A DNA stretch of 64,000 nt from Bacteroidota bacterium. GTDB lineage: Bacteria > Bacteroidota > Bacteroidia > UKL13-3. Shown in pieces: positions 8,137 through 17,540 of the stretch. Location of the stretch: NCBI GenBank assembly GCA_947464275.1, contig CANHVU010000001.1, positions 58,993-122,992 on the forward strand, given 5' to 3'. The notes beneath the pieces were generated by a model that saw only the letters and a list, made by a program, of their open reading frames with translations, had not been told where the DNA came from and searched no databases. The translations under genes were made by a program, and so were the position numbers. The stretch's first letter is position 1. Every line of letters begins with the position of its first letter.

Positions 8137-8465
8137 TAGTTTTTATAATTAAATTTTATCTCTCTACTATTGTCATATGAATTTGTATAATAACCGTTTT
8201 TCATTAAATTTATTCTTGGGTTAATACCCCACATATAAACATCTATACTTTCATTTTGTTTAATCAAATAGGTGTAATTAAACTTATTATCTCCACTAAA
8301 AATTAGACTGTCATTAATTTTAAAAATTAAGTTCATATTAGAAGTACAAACAAAAGTTAATGTATCAACTATTTCTATTTTAGGTTTTACTTCTACTATT
8401 TTAGGTTCTATATTTTCTTTTCCACAGCCTAAAATAATTAATGATAGTAAGATTATTTTTTTCAT
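8136..8465 (-). CDS. Small hypothetical lipoprotein, 109 aa
   Basis: The signal peptide MKKIILLSLIILGC has a lipobox with Cys14. The mature part begins with a Glu/Lys/Pro/Val-rich linker and continues as a probable small beta-domain. No family recognised. It starts 10 bases after ribH ends and may be read through from ribH; it overlaps a small downstream membrane peptide by one base. Confidence 0.6.
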   Translation of the reverse strand: MKKIILLSLIILGCGKENIEPKIVEVKPKIEIVDTLTFVCTSNMNLIFKINDSLIFSGDNKFNYTYLIKQNESIDVYMWGINPRINLMKNGYYTNSYDNSREIKFNYKN

Positions 8466-8475
8466 AAAATTAGTA

Positions 8476-8970
8476 TTATTTAGTTAATTCTGATTGTAAA
8501 GCAATCATTTTTAAAGCAGTTTCAGCAGCTTCTACACCTTTGTTTCCATGCTTTCCACCGCTGCGTTCTTTGGCTTGCTTTAAGTCGTTTGTGGTTAATA
8601 CACCAAATATAACTGGTAATCCATAACTTAAACCTACTTGCATAATTCCGTTTGCACATGCATCGCTAATAAAATCAAAGTGAGGTGTATCGCCTTTAAT
8701 AATGCAGCCAATGGTAATAACAGCATCGAATTTATTGCCCAATGCCACTAATTGTGCACCAAAAGCCAACTCGTAAGCGCCAGGCACATAGCTAATCAAA
8801 ATGTTTTTTTCTTTAACACCCATTTTGGTTAAAAACTCAATTGCTCCATCGCGCAAAGCAAAAGTAATCTCGCTATTCCACTCAGCCACTACTAAACTAA
8901 TTTTAGTTTTAGTAAATGCTTTGCTGTTCTCTAAGTTTGTATCTGATAAGTTTTTTAATTTAGTTGCCAT
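8476..8970 (-). CDS. ribH: 6,7-dimethyl-8-ribityllumazine synthase
   Basis: RibH joins 5-amino-6-ribitylamino-uracil and 3,4-dihydroxy-2-butanone 4-phosphate, the penultimate step of riboflavin synthesis; the family forms large hollow shells. I use the ATG at 8970, giving 164 aa; an in-frame ATG 10 codons earlier adds residues not typical of the family. Visible motifs: aromatic Trp31, VPGAYE at 62-67, GDTPHF at 93-98 with the catalytic His97, FGVLT at 122-126 and GNKG at 142-145. No FMN riboswitch is visible: only 60 bases separate it from the upstream gene and they hold a terminator. Other rib genes are not in the window. Confidence 0.95.
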   Translation of the reverse strand: MATKLKNLSDTNLENSKAFTKTKISLVVAEWNSEITFALRDGAIEFLTKMGVKEKNILISYVPGAYELAFGAQLVALGNKFDAVITIGCIIKGDTPHFDFISDACANGIMQVGLSYGLPVIFGVLTTNDLKQAKERSGGKHGNKGVEAAETALKMIALQSELTK

Positions 8971-8991
8971 ATTATGATTGTTTGTAAATAA

Positions 8992-9022
8992 AAAAACCAT
9001 CCATTGTTAACGGATGGTTTTT
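8992..9022 (-). terminator. Terminator between the TPR gene and ribH
   Basis: AAAAACCATCC pairs with GGATGGTTTTT around a short loop, 12 bases after the stop of the TPR gene and 22 bases before ribH. Confidence 0.65.
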
Positions 9023-9033
9023 AAATATTTTAA

Positions 9034-9729
9034 TTAATTGCTTTCTTTAGCTGCTTGTGCACGTGCAATATATTTATCAATATCGCCTGCTTCTGTTGCA
9101 TCAGGATATTCACTTTTAATTTTTTCGTACATACTTAAAGCATTACTCCAGTCTTTTTGTTCTTCATAAACCAATCCTGCTTTCTTTAAAAAAATAGGAG
9201 CAGTTAATTTATTTTTACTCATATTAGCTGCTTTGGTGTAGTTTTTAATAGCTTTATCAAAATCATTGGTTTCACTATAAGCATCACCTAATAAACCAGT
9301 GGCTAAAGGTCCAACTAATTTATTGTTAGTACTAAAGTCTTCTAATTGAGCAATAGCATTGGTAAAATCGCCTTTTTGCATGTAACAGATACCTGCATAG
9401 TAGTGCGCTAAATTAGCAGTTTTAGTCATTCCATATTCATCAGCAATGGCTAAGAAACCTAATTTATCGCCTTTTCCATTTAAAGCCAAATCGAACGAAT
9501 CAACCTCAAACCAAGCTTGCGCGGGGAAAATAGCCACTTTAGCAGCTTCTTCTTTAGGACCAATATAAAATTTAGTAAAACTCCAGTAACCTACTACAGC
9601 TACTACTATTACTCCAACTACTGTTAAAATGTTTTTTTTATTTTTATGGTAAAAATCTTCTACTTTATGGGTAGTTTCCATAAGTGTTGCATCTAAATCT
9701 AAACCCGACTCGTTGTGTTTTTCTGACAT
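9034..9729 (-). CDS. Tetratricopeptide-repeat membrane protein, YfgM-like, 231 aa
   Basis: A charged N-terminus is followed by one transmembrane segment (about 33-52) and then periplasmic TPR repeats, e.g. ALSMYEKIKSEYPDATEAG near the end and LAHYYAGICYMQKGDFTNAI in the middle. This resembles YfgM, a partner of the SecYEG translocon and periplasmic chaperones in E. coli; in Bacteroidota the equivalent gene often neighbours ribH, as I recall. The gene ends in a hairpin terminator and lies 42 bases after pdhA, so it may be partly cotranscribed with it. Confidence 0.8.
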   Translation of the reverse strand: MSEKHNESGLDLDATLMETTHKVEDFYHKNKKNILTVVGVIVVAVVGYWSFTKFYIGPKEEAAKVAIFPAQAWFEVDSFDLALNGKGDKLGFLAIADEYGMTKTANLAHYYAGICYMQKGDFTNAIAQLEDFSTNNKLVGPLATGLLGDAYSETNDFDKAIKNYTKAANMSKNKLTAPIFLKKAGLVYEEQKDWSNALSMYEKIKSEYPDATEAGDIDKYIARAQAAKESN

Positions 9730-9771
9730 TTCCTTTTGTTATTTTATAAGTTCTTAAATATTTTACTTTTT

Positions 9772-10761
9772 TTATTCTGTAATAAATGGATAGTTTGGTT
9801 CTGAGTAAACATCCTCCCACAAAGCTGCACCTTCAGGATAAGGAGAGTTTTCGCTAAACTCAACTGATGCTAAAACCTCCACCATTACTTTTTCTTCAAC
9901 AGCTTCTAAGTCTGCTTCGTTAGCCCAATTATTGTCTAAAATTGTTTTTCTTACTCTTTCCAAAGGATCACGCATTTTGTACTCCTCAACTTCTTCTTTG
10001 GTTCTGTATTTAGCCGGATCGCTCATAGAGTGACCACGGTAACGGTAAGTTCTAATTTCTAAAAATGTTGGTCCATCGCCTTTTCTAGCTCTTTCGGCTG
10101 CTTCAGCAATTGCCTCATGAACAGTTTCAGCTTGCATACCATCTACCTCTTTGCAAGGCATATCGTAAGCTAAACCAATTTTATAAATATCCATTTGGTT
10201 AGTAGTACGCTCTACAGAAGTTCCCATAGCGTAACCATTGTTTTCGCAAACAAAAATTACTGGAATTTTCCAAAGCATAGCCATGTTAAAAGCTTCGTGT
10301 AATGCACCTTGACGCACAGCACCATCGCCCATATAACATACAGTTACTTGTTTTCCACCTCTATACATATCGGCAAAAGCAATTCCTGCTCCTAACGGAA
10401 TTTGACCTCCAACAATACCATGTCCGCCAAAAAAGTTATGCTCTTTGCTAAACATGTGCATAGAACCGCCTTTTCCTTTTGAGCAACCGGTAACTTTACC
10501 ATAAAGCTCTGCCATAACAGCATTAGCCGAAATACCACAAGCCAATGCATGAGCATGATCGCGGTAAGCAGTAATAATTCTATCATCGCTATTTAACGCA
10601 CTCATAGTTCCTGCCACTACAGCTTCTTGGCCTATATATAAATGGCAAAAGCCCTTTATTTTTTGTTGCCCATAAAGTTGAGCAGTTTTCTCTTCAAATC
10701 TGCGCATAAGCATCATCTGCTCAAACCAACGCATGTAAGTTTCTTTTGTAAAGCTTGTCAT
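9772..10761 (-). CDS. pdhA: Pyruvate dehydrogenase E1 component, alpha subunit
   Basis: E1 alpha binds thiamine diphosphate and, with E1 beta, decarboxylates pyruvate and passes the acetyl group to the lipoyl arm of E2. The ThDP motif runs from GDG (145-147) to ENN (173-175). The loop FGGHGIVGGQIPLGAG (111-126) and the YRYRGHSMSDPAKYR block are classic for PdhA rather than for branched-chain oxoacid dehydrogenases. At 329 aa it is the separate alpha subunit of the heterotetrameric type. The beta subunit and E2 are not adjacent. Confidence 0.93.
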   Translation of the reverse strand: MTSFTKETYMRWFEQMMLMRRFEEKTAQLYGQQKIKGFCHLYIGQEAVVAGTMSALNSDDRIITAYRDHAHALACGISANAVMAELYGKVTGCSKGKGGSMHMFSKEHNFFGGHGIVGGQIPLGAGIAFADMYRGGKQVTVCYMGDGAVRQGALHEAFNMAMLWKIPVIFVCENNGYAMGTSVERTTNQMDIYKIGLAYDMPCKEVDGMQAETVHEAIAEAAERARKGDGPTFLEIRTYRYRGHSMSDPAKYRTKEEVEEYKMRDPLERVRKTILDNNWANEADLEAVEEKVMVEVLASVEFSENSPYPEGAALWEDVYSEPNYPFITE

Positions 10762-10846
10762 AATTTAAAAGGAATGCAAAAAAACGAAAAAATAACTAAG
10801 TTAAAAAGGTATTCTATTAAAATAATCAACTGATAATCAGCTACAA

Positions 10847-10874
10847 ATTTTTGATTTTTGATTTTTGATTTTTG
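10847..10874 (+). repeat. Four tandem ATTTTTG heptamers
   Basis: ATTTTTG is repeated four times without interruption, then decays into attg/attc steps. It may be a slippage-prone simple repeat between divergent promoters. Confidence 0.7.
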
Positions 10875-11004
10875 AATTGATTGAATTCTTTGCTTTTAAA
10901 GGTTGGTTTTTTTGTAATCAATCAAAGCCATTTATTCAATAATTCTAAAAATGAAATATTATGGGTGTTGCTAAGAAAAATAATATAAAACAGAAAATAA
11001 TACA

Positions 11005-11035
11005 TTTGGTAGCTTAGTAAAACTATTTATTTTCG
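11005..11035 (+). promoter_or_regulatory. Predicted icd promoter
   Basis: TTTG at 11005-11008, 19 bases, then TATTTTCG at 11028-11035, one base off TAnnTTTG. Transcription would start near 11042, about 23 bases before the icd ATG. Confidence 0.55.
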
Positions 11036-11064
11036 CCCTTAAATAATAATTTACTCATAAAAAT

Positions 11065-12291
11065 ATGACAAAAATAAAAGTTGCCAACCCTGTGGTTGAA
11101 TTAGATGGTGATGAAATGACTCGCATTATCTGGAAATTTATTAAAGATAAATTGATTTTACCTTACCTAGATTTAGATATAAAATACTACGATTTAGGCA
11201 TGGAATATAGAGACGAAACTAACGACCAAGTAACCATTGATGCTGCTGAAGCAATTAAAAAATATGGCGTTGGTATTAAGTGTGCTACCATTACACCTGA
11301 CGAACAACGTGTAAAGGAGTTTAACTTAAAACAAATGTGGAAAAGCCCTAACGGCACCATTCGTAATATTTTAGATGGAACTGTTTTCCGCGAACCTATT
11401 GTATGTAAAAATGTGCCACGTTTGGTTCCAAATTGGACTGCACCTATTTGCATTGGCCGTCATGCTTTTGGCGATCAATACCGTGCTACCGATTTTGTAA
11501 CAAAAGGTAAAGGTAAATTAACTGTTAAGTTTGAAGGCGAAGACGGAACTGTTCAAGAATTTGAAGTTTATAACTTTAAAGGCGATGGTGTAGCAATGGC
11601 TATGTACAATACCGATGAAAGTATTCGTGGTTTTGCACATGCTTGTTTTAACCAAGCTTTAGGCAAAAAATGGCCTTTATACCTTTCTACCAAAAACACC
11701 ATTTTGAAAAAATATGATGGTAGATTTAAAGATATTTTTGAAGAAATTTATCAAGCAGATTACAAAGCAAAATTTGTAGAAGCTGGAATTGTTTACGAAC
11801 ATCGTTTAATTGACGATATGGTAGCATCGGCTTTAAAATGGAACGGAAATTTTGTGTGGGCTTGTAAAAACTACGATGGTGATGTTCAAAGCGATACAGT
11901 AGCACAAGGTTTTGGTTCATTAGGTTTAATGACTTCAACTTTAATTACACCTGATGGAAAAGTAATGGAAGCAGAAGCAGCTCATGGAACTGTAACACGT
12001 CACTTCCGAGACCACCAAGCTGGCAAACCAACAAGCACTAACCCAATTGCAAGTATTTTTGCTTGGACTCGTGGATTAGAATTTAGAGGTAAACTAGATG
12101 GCAACCAAGAGTTAATTAATTTCTGTCATGCATTAGAAGCTGTTTGTATTGAAACTGTTGAAAGTGGCAAAATGACTAAAGATTTAGCCGTTTGTATTCA
12201 CGGAAATAAAGTTAATTTAGGCGAACATTACCTAAATACACAAGACTTTTTAGATGCAATTGACACTAACTTAAAAGCTAAATTAGCTTAG
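11065..12291 (+). CDS. icd: NADP-dependent isocitrate dehydrogenase, eukaryotic-like type
   Basis: The enzyme oxidises isocitrate to 2-oxoglutarate with NADP+ in the citric acid cycle. The sequence (408 aa) follows the homodimeric eukaryotic/type II pattern, with [14 protein letters not shown] at 10-23, the substrate loop SPNGTIRN at 94-101, [19 protein letters not shown] at 125-143, and the coenzyme-side block [10 protein letters not shown] in the last third. E. coli Icd is a different subfamily of about 416 aa. It has its own promoter and a strong terminator, so it should be monocistronic. Confidence 0.95.
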   Translation: MTKIKVANPVVELDGDEMTRIIWKFIKDKLILPYLDLDIKYYDLGMEYRDETNDQVTIDAAEAIKKYGVGIKCATITPDEQRVKEFNLKQMWKSPNGTIRNILDGTVFREPIVCKNVPRLVPNWTAPICIGRHAFGDQYRATDFVTKGKGKLTVKFEGEDGTVQEFEVYNFKGDGVAMAMYNTDESIRGFAHACFNQALGKKWPLYLSTKNTILKKYDGRFKDIFEEIYQADYKAKFVEAGIVYEHRLIDDMVASALKWNGNFVWACKNYDGDVQSDTVAQGFGSLGLMTSTLITPDGKVMEAEAAHGTVTRHFRDHQAGKPTSTNPIASIFAWTRGLEFRGKLDGNQELINFCHALEAVCIETVESGKMTKDLAVCIHGNKVNLGEHYLNTQDFLDAIDTNLKAKLA

Positions 12292-12316
12292 TAAGTAATT
12301 AAACATCAAATACTCG

Positions 12317-12347
12317 AAAAAAGCCTCGAAAATTTCGAGGCTTTTTT
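12317..12347. terminator. Bidirectional terminator after icd
   Basis: AAAAAAGCCTCGAAA and its complement form a near-perfect palindrome with A- and T-runs, between the convergent icd (stop 12291) and the 103-aa gene (stop 12360). Confidence 0.85.
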
Positions 12348-12359
12348 GTTGGATTCTAT

Positions 12360-12671
12360 TTAAATTTTTGAACTGTTTCTACTTGAAATATAATCCTTTT
12401 TCTTTATATCTAAAATTCGTTCAATTTCATCCATATCATCATCAGTAAAACCATGAACATCAATCTGTTTTCCTCTATAATCGAAAGAAAATGAACAATA
12501 CCCAATCATTCGATTATTAACTTTAAGATTTTCAATAAATTGATAATCGTAATTTACTTCTACAGAATTAAATAATCCAGGTTCTTTTATTTCTAAACAA
12601 GTTTCTTTCAATTCTACTTCTAAAGGAAATATTTTATTTCCATCAGATAATCTTGATGCTTTAAATATCAT
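12360..12671 (-). CDS. Hypothetical PH-like domain protein, 103 aa
   Basis: The protein begins with an aliphatic beta-strand pattern and continues through several alternating strands to an end helix DDDMDEIERILDIKKKDY. That order, about seven strands then one helix, fits a small bacterial pleckstrin-homology-like fold, but I make this call from pattern only. No signal peptide, so cytoplasmic. It starts 15 bases after lysS and ends at the shared terminator, so it is probably the second gene of a lysS operon. Function unknown. Confidence 0.6.
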   Translation of the reverse strand: MIFKASRLSDGNKIFPLEVELKETCLEIKEPGLFNSVEVNYDYQFIENLKVNNRMIGYCSFSFDYRGKQIDVHGFTDDDMDEIERILDIKKKDYISSRNSSKI

Positions 12672-12686
12672 AATATTTTATTTACA

Positions 12687-14405
12687 TTATTGCCCAATAT
12701 AATTTACAGTTTTATACTCTCCGTTTAACTCCACTTTAGTTAAACCATGGCCAGCTAAACCTTTCATGGCTTTATCCAATTGCTTGCCACTTAAGTGCGA
12801 AACAGCTTGTTTTAAATCGGCCAATGGCATACTGATATTTGGTTTCAAAATTTCTAAAATTTGTTTCTCTTCTGCGGTTAAATCTAACTGTTTTTTCTCA
12901 GGACGCATTTGAGGGAAGAACAACACATCTTGAATAGAATGTTGATTGGTTAACAACATGGCTAATCTATCAATTCCAATACCAATACCTGCTGTAGGTG
13001 GCATTCCATATTCTAACGCGCGTAAAAAGTCATGGTCAATAAACATGGCTTCATCATCGCCACGTTCCATTAATTTTACTTGTTCTTCAAAACGTTCGCG
13101 TTGGTCAATTGGATCGTTTAATTCAGAATAAGCATTGGCTACTTCTTTTCCATTTATCATTAATTCAAAACGCTCTACCAAACCTTCTTTGGTGCGGTGT
13201 TTTTTGGTTAACGGACTTAACTCCACAGGATAATCAGTTATAAAAGTTGGTTCAATAAAATTGCCTTCACATTTAGCTCCAAAAATTTCATCTACCAATT
13301 TACCTTTACCCATACTTGGCGCTGTTGGTATGCCTAATTCTTTGCAAACTTCGCGTAATTGGTCTTCATCCATATTGCTTACATCAAAACCCGTAAACTG
13401 CTTAATGGCATCGTAAATAGGCAAACGCTTGAATGGTGCTTTAAAGCTGATGTTTTTATCACCCACAGTTATATTGGTAGTTCCATGCATTTCTAAAGCA
13501 ACTTTTTCTAATAATTGCTCCGTAAAATCCATCATCCAATTATAATCTTTGTAAGCCACATAAAACTCTAATACGGTAAATTCTGGATTATGCGTTCTGT
13601 CCATTCCCTCATTACGGAAATTGCGACTGAATTCATACACAAAATCAAAACCACCTACTATTAAACGCTTTAAGTAAAGTTCATTTGCTATTCGTAAATA
13701 AAAAGGAACATCTAATGCATTATGGTGTGTAGTAAACGGCCTTGCAGCTGCACCACCAGGAATATTTTGTAAAACTGGTGTATCAACCTCTAACGCGCCA
13801 TGGTTATTTAAAAAATCACGAATGGTTTTTACCATTACACTGCGTTTGTAAAAAGTATCTTTTACATGAGGATTAACAATTAAATCGGCATAACGCTGAC
13901 GGTAACGAAACTCAGGATCGGTAACCGCATCAAAGGTTTCACCATCTTTTTCTTTTACAATTGGCAATGGTTTAATTGATTTACTCAATACCGCTAAAGT
14001 TTTGGCATGCAATGAAATTTCGCCCGTTTTGGTGGTAAACATATAACCTGTTACGCCAATAATATCGCCAATATCAATTAATTTTTTAAAAACGGTATCG
14101 TATATAGTTTTGTCTTCGTCAGGGCAAATATCATCTCTGCGCACATACACTTGTAATTTGCCTACACTATCTTGCAATAACACAAAACACGCTTTACCCA
14201 TATCGCGAACACTCATAATACGGCCAGCAAAAGTAACCTGTTTCATTTCTTCACTTTCTTGCTTTGCGCTATACTTGCTAGCTGCTTCTACCGAGGTGTG
14301 AGAAATAGGAAACAATGCAGCCGGAAAAGGGTCAATACCCAATTGGCGCATATCGTTTAGTTTTTGTCTGCGTAATAATTCTTGTTCGCTTAATTGATTG
14401 CTCAT
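12687..14405 (-). CDS. lysS: Lysyl-tRNA synthetase, class II, with C-terminal extension
   Basis: LysS charges tRNA-Lys. An OB-fold anticodon-binding domain spans about 55-145, followed by the class II core: motif 2 in YEFSRNFRNEGMDRTHNPEF (257-276) and motif 3 GIGIGIDRLAML (473-484). After about residue 507 there is an extra domain of some 65 residues containing a small helical region, present in Bacteroidota LysS but absent from the roughly 505-aa E. coli enzyme. That extension may be an added RNA- or protein-binding module. A perfect -7 box (TACTTTTG, minus strand) lies 40 bases upstream of the ATG. Confidence 0.95.
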   Translation of the reverse strand: MSNQLSEQELLRRQKLNDMRQLGIDPFPAALFPISHTSVEAASKYSAKQESEEMKQVTFAGRIMSVRDMGKACFVLLQDSVGKLQVYVRRDDICPDEDKTIYDTVFKKLIDIGDIIGVTGYMFTTKTGEISLHAKTLAVLSKSIKPLPIVKEKDGETFDAVTDPEFRYRQRYADLIVNPHVKDTFYKRSVMVKTIRDFLNNHGALEVDTPVLQNIPGGAAARPFTTHHNALDVPFYLRIANELYLKRLIVGGFDFVYEFSRNFRNEGMDRTHNPEFTVLEFYVAYKDYNWMMDFTEQLLEKVALEMHGTTNITVGDKNISFKAPFKRLPIYDAIKQFTGFDVSNMDEDQLREVCKELGIPTAPSMGKGKLVDEIFGAKCEGNFIEPTFITDYPVELSPLTKKHRTKEGLVERFELMINGKEVANAYSELNDPIDQRERFEEQVKLMERGDDEAMFIDHDFLRALEYGMPPTAGIGIGIDRLAMLLTNQHSIQDVLFFPQMRPEKKQLDLTAEEKQILEILKPNISMPLADLKQAVSHLSGKQLDKAMKGLAGHGLTKVELNGEYKTVNYIGQ

Positions 14406-14444
14406 AAATGCTTTTTATTGATGCTATTTTTATAAAAAAGAACG

Positions 14445-14452
14445 CAAAAGTA
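14445..14452 (-). promoter_or_regulatory. Predicted -7 box for lysS
   Basis: The minus strand reads TACTTTTG, matching TAnnTTTG, with transcription expected near 14438. No TTTG at the right -33 distance. Confidence 0.4.
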
Positions 14453-14501
14453 GCATTTAGGAACTTTAAAAGGGAATTTTTGAAAAAATAAATAATTATC
14501 T

Positions 14502-14583
14502 TCCACAAGCTAATTCCGAAAGCTTTCGGAACATGTGGCAATTCATCCTTCAATAATGGTGTTGAAACAAATGATGAATTGCC
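14502..14583. repeat. Stacked palindromes with CCGAAAGCTTTCGG core
   Basis: A perfect 18-bp palindrome TTCCGAAAGCTTTCGGAA (14514-14531), itself flanked by CCACA/TGTGG, is directly followed by a second hairpin: GGCAATTCATC (14537-14547) pairs with GATGAATTGCC (14573-14583), with TTCAA/TTGAA inside. The core recurs at 22136, 22390 and 22442. Confidence 0.75.
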
Positions 14584-14672
14584 CCAAGATTTATTTGGAG
14601 GTTAAAAGAAAATTTAATAAAATTGGCTTTAGCCAAATGTTTATTGGAAAGCTATTTTTATTATGTAATTTT

Positions 14673-15335
14673 TTACTTGAATCGATACCTTATTCCAATA
14701 TTGGTGTCATAAAAATATACAGAAGGTAAAATATAGCCAACACCTGCATCAAGATATATACCCATTAATTTAGTGATATTATATTGATAACCTAGCCCTA
14801 ATTCAAAACCGAAAAGTACATCTGATCCCCCTAACTTATCAAAGTTACTGTTGCTTATTTCTTTCGAATCAGTATTTTGTGATCCTGTATTTATAATTTC
14901 AGTATTAGTTGCACTTAATTTGGTATTTTTTAAACCGAATAAATAAGCGCTCTTAAAAAAAAAGTGTGACTTACAGTCAATTTCATTAAATACACCTATA
15001 CCTTCAAACCTAAAAATATATGATTGGGCTTCATACGAATAATTAGTTTTAACTTCTTTTCCCCATATATCACTACTAGTTAAGGTATAAATGGTGTTTT
15101 TTGTTGAATTAATTTGAAGTGAATATTTGTTCATAGCATTTACTGTTGTCCATTCAAAATACCCAATTCTAAAGCTCAAATTGGATTCTTTTTCAAGACT
15201 ATTCACGATTTCATCTTTAAAATCAGTATAGCTATTAAATGGTGAAAAAGATAAATCTATTCCTGCTTGAGCAGATGCATTATTTATTTTAAATACAATT
15301 GTTATTAGTATTAAAAGTATTTTTATTTTGGTCAT
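14673..15335 (-). CDS. Outer-membrane beta-barrel protein, 220 aa
   Basis: A signal peptide ending ASAQ (residues 1-23) precedes a mature part of alternating polar and hydrophobic strands, with an LGLGYQYNITKLMGIYLDAGVGY block and an end in RYRFK, the usual aromatic-terminal closing strand of small porin-like barrels. It is the last gene of a three-gene set after two DUF3857-type proteins (10-base spacing), so it may be the outer-membrane part of that system. Substrate unknown. Confidence 0.7.
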   Translation of the reverse strand: MTKIKILLILITIVFKINNASAQAGIDLSFSPFNSYTDFKDEIVNSLEKESNLSFRIGYFEWTTVNAMNKYSLQINSTKNTIYTLTSSDIWGKEVKTNYSYEAQSYIFRFEGIGVFNEIDCKSHFFFKSAYLFGLKNTKLSATNTEIINTGSQNTDSKEISNSNFDKLGGSDVLFGFELGLGYQYNITKLMGIYLDAGVGYILPSVYFYDTNIGIRYRFK

Positions 15336-15345
15336 AGTAATCTTT

Positions 15346-17526
15346 TTAGTTAATTATTATTTTAGAGGTATTTAATTGAGTCCCTAAATCTGTTATTTTT
15401 AGGTAATTATTCCAATCTTTGGCTTCATGTTTAAAGCTATTTACTTTTTTAACAATGGTCCAAACAATATAACCATTTTCTAATTTGGCCTTTGAAACAA
15501 TTGACCCAACATTATTGCTTTCACTCATGTTTAAATTTTCAATACCAACTGGAGTTTTTCCCTCCGGCATCTTAATTTTTACGTTCATAGTAAAGGTTTT
15601 ATCGAAACTAATAAAGAATGGCTTTTTCCTATCTGTCCTATCCTCATTGTCGTTTATTAATGCCAGTTTACCTAGTACTCTACCAATTTCTAAAACATAG
15701 GATTTACCTGCAGGTTGCAAAGTATTACCAATAATAAATTGTTCTTTCCAACTAGTTATGGAGTTGTTCTCTTTCCTTCCATCACTGATGGGTTCAAACT
15801 TATCGTACTTTAAAACATAATATTCATTGCGAGCATCATTTTCTAAATTTTCTTGTTTGTTTTTTTCCAATTCAGCGTAAAAATCTTTGTAAATTCTTTC
15901 TTCTTCTTTGTCAAAAAAAGAACGATTGATACTGTAATAATTGGCATCAGTAAAAAAGTATAATTTTTTATTTTTTGTTATAGCCTTTTTACTTTCCAAA
16001 AATTTATAATAATCCTCATAATATTCTTTGTTATTTATTAAATTAAACCTTGAATCACTTCTTTGGTATCCTGTTGCTACAGTTAATATATTTAATTTTA
16101 AACTATCTAAGCCATTTTTATATTCGGCATTAATAGTTACTGAGTAAGTATTATTATCGTGTGATGTTTTAGGCAAAACAATGGTTTTTATTCCCATTTT
16201 ACTTATGCCTTTATTGATATTGGTAAGTGCATAAGCCTCAGTATTTTCAAAGTTTTCACTTATGTCATCTAATTGACTAACTGAATTAAACATAGTTAAA
16301 TAATGTTCTTTACCATCAATTTCAAATTTAATTCCCCACGACAATTCGTTGGTATTAATCAAATTTTTTATTTCAATATTTTCTTTAGAAGTCATAGCTA
16401 AAAATTCGTATTCAATTTTTCGCTTATCTAAATGTGTCATAAACTGGGTTAAAATATTTAAACCATAATTTTGTTGTTTAAAATTAAAAGCTAAATCACA
16501 CAGATAGGCTTGTTCTCTGCAAAAAATGTAATATTTTTTTATATAGTCTTCATCAGAAAGGTTGTAAACATCTACAGACTTTAAAAATTCAAGGTAGTAT
16601 TCACTTGGTGTTTTAGCTTTTTTAACAGTATTATAAACATAAGTTTTAATATCATTTTCTGTCAATTTACTTTTTATTTCACTGTTTTTGGGTTTATCAT
16701 GAAATGGATAATACAAATTAGTATTAAAGTAAATTCCAAGTCTATAATAGGGGTCACTTTGATTTTCATTACTCATTATTTCACTCTTTCTTTTGTCAAT
16801 CATTTCGCTTTCAAAAGAATACAAAACCTGTTTTCCAACTACTTTTTTTATGAGGTCTTTGGCACCATTAAAACTTTTAAAAACTAAAACTGTATTTTCT
16901 TTATTTATTTTAAACTCATTCTTTAAATATACAATTGGCATTCCCTCCACATTAGTAAAATAATTACTGTTTAAATTTTTACCAAAGTAATTGCTTAACG
17001 AGCTATAATCAATAATGTCGCCTATTTCTAGATTTTTAATTGCAATCTTTCTTTTTTTATCGTTCAAAAAAAGGTTAACAAATTTATTGCTTGTTTTTAC
17101 GTTATTAGCTTCTACGGCATCTTTTAAATCTACCACTAAACTTTTACCATTAGGCTTTACAATTTTTACCTCAAATTCATCCCCATCTTCAAATGTAAAG
17201 TCACTGTAGGTTTCAATTGCATTAATATCGTTTAGTTTTATTCTTGTTCTTGAATACACAGAGTAATCGTAGTAATAATTGGTATTGGGTATTTTAATTT
17301 TTGACTGAACCAACTTTAGTTTTTCATACAACATTACCATCGACTCATTTTTAAACTTTTCAGGAACATTTAAATTAGAAAAGGCTTCTTCTGTATCTTC
17401 CTTTTGAAATTCATATAGTGCTTTTAAATCTTTATTCTTATCGCTTTGTGCTAAGATATTACTGCAAGTAAAAGCTACCATTAATAATGCGAAAAAATGT
17501 TTGTTTTTTATTATAAATATTTTCAT
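15346..17526 (-). CDS. DUF3857-type envelope protein, transglutaminase domain apparently inactive, 726 aa
   Basis: A cleavable signal (about 1-26, ending ILAQ) leads into a DUF3857-like N-terminal beta region (about 60-250) with strand patterns such as NLEIGDIIDYSS. The middle, where transglutaminase-like proteins of this class carry the Cys-His-Asp triad, lacks any GDCKG-like motif: the region around FCREQAYLCDLAFNF has cysteines but not the motif. I infer a non-catalytic homolog. It sits between its intact-looking relative (15 bases upstream) and a beta-barrel gene. A partnership of active and inactive homologs is plausible but unproven. Confidence 0.7.
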   Translation of the reverse strand: MKIFIIKNKHFFALLMVAFTCSNILAQSDKNKDLKALYEFQKEDTEEAFSNLNVPEKFKNESMVMLYEKLKLVQSKIKIPNTNYYYDYSVYSRTRIKLNDINAIETYSDFTFEDGDEFEVKIVKPNGKSLVVDLKDAVEANNVKTSNKFVNLFLNDKKRKIAIKNLEIGDIIDYSSLSNYFGKNLNSNYFTNVEGMPIVYLKNEFKINKENTVLVFKSFNGAKDLIKKVVGKQVLYSFESEMIDKRKSEIMSNENQSDPYYRLGIYFNTNLYYPFHDKPKNSEIKSKLTENDIKTYVYNTVKKAKTPSEYYLEFLKSVDVYNLSDEDYIKKYYIFCREQAYLCDLAFNFKQQNYGLNILTQFMTHLDKRKIEYEFLAMTSKENIEIKNLINTNELSWGIKFEIDGKEHYLTMFNSVSQLDDISENFENTEAYALTNINKGISKMGIKTIVLPKTSHDNNTYSVTINAEYKNGLDSLKLNILTVATGYQRSDSRFNLINNKEYYEDYYKFLESKKAITKNKKLYFFTDANYYSINRSFFDKEEERIYKDFYAELEKNKQENLENDARNEYYVLKYDKFEPISDGRKENNSITSWKEQFIIGNTLQPAGKSYVLEIGRVLGKLALINDNEDRTDRKKPFFISFDKTFTMNVKIKMPEGKTPVGIENLNMSESNNVGSIVSKAKLENGYIVWTIVKKVNSFKHEAKDWNNYLKITDLGTQLNTSKIIIN

Positions 17527-17540
17527 AAATAGCCTTGTTA

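Larger units (their letters stand above)
10762..11064. other. Divergent pdhA-icd intergenic region
   Basis: This 303-base gap between divergent genes holds the ATTTTTG tandem array (10847-10874) and the icd promoter. I see no gene and no good match to a minus-strand -7 box for pdhA. Confidence 0.5.

Noticed and set aside
8971..9033. FMN riboswitch before ribH
   Set aside because: Only about 60 bases are available, and they contain a simple terminator rather than an RFN fold.
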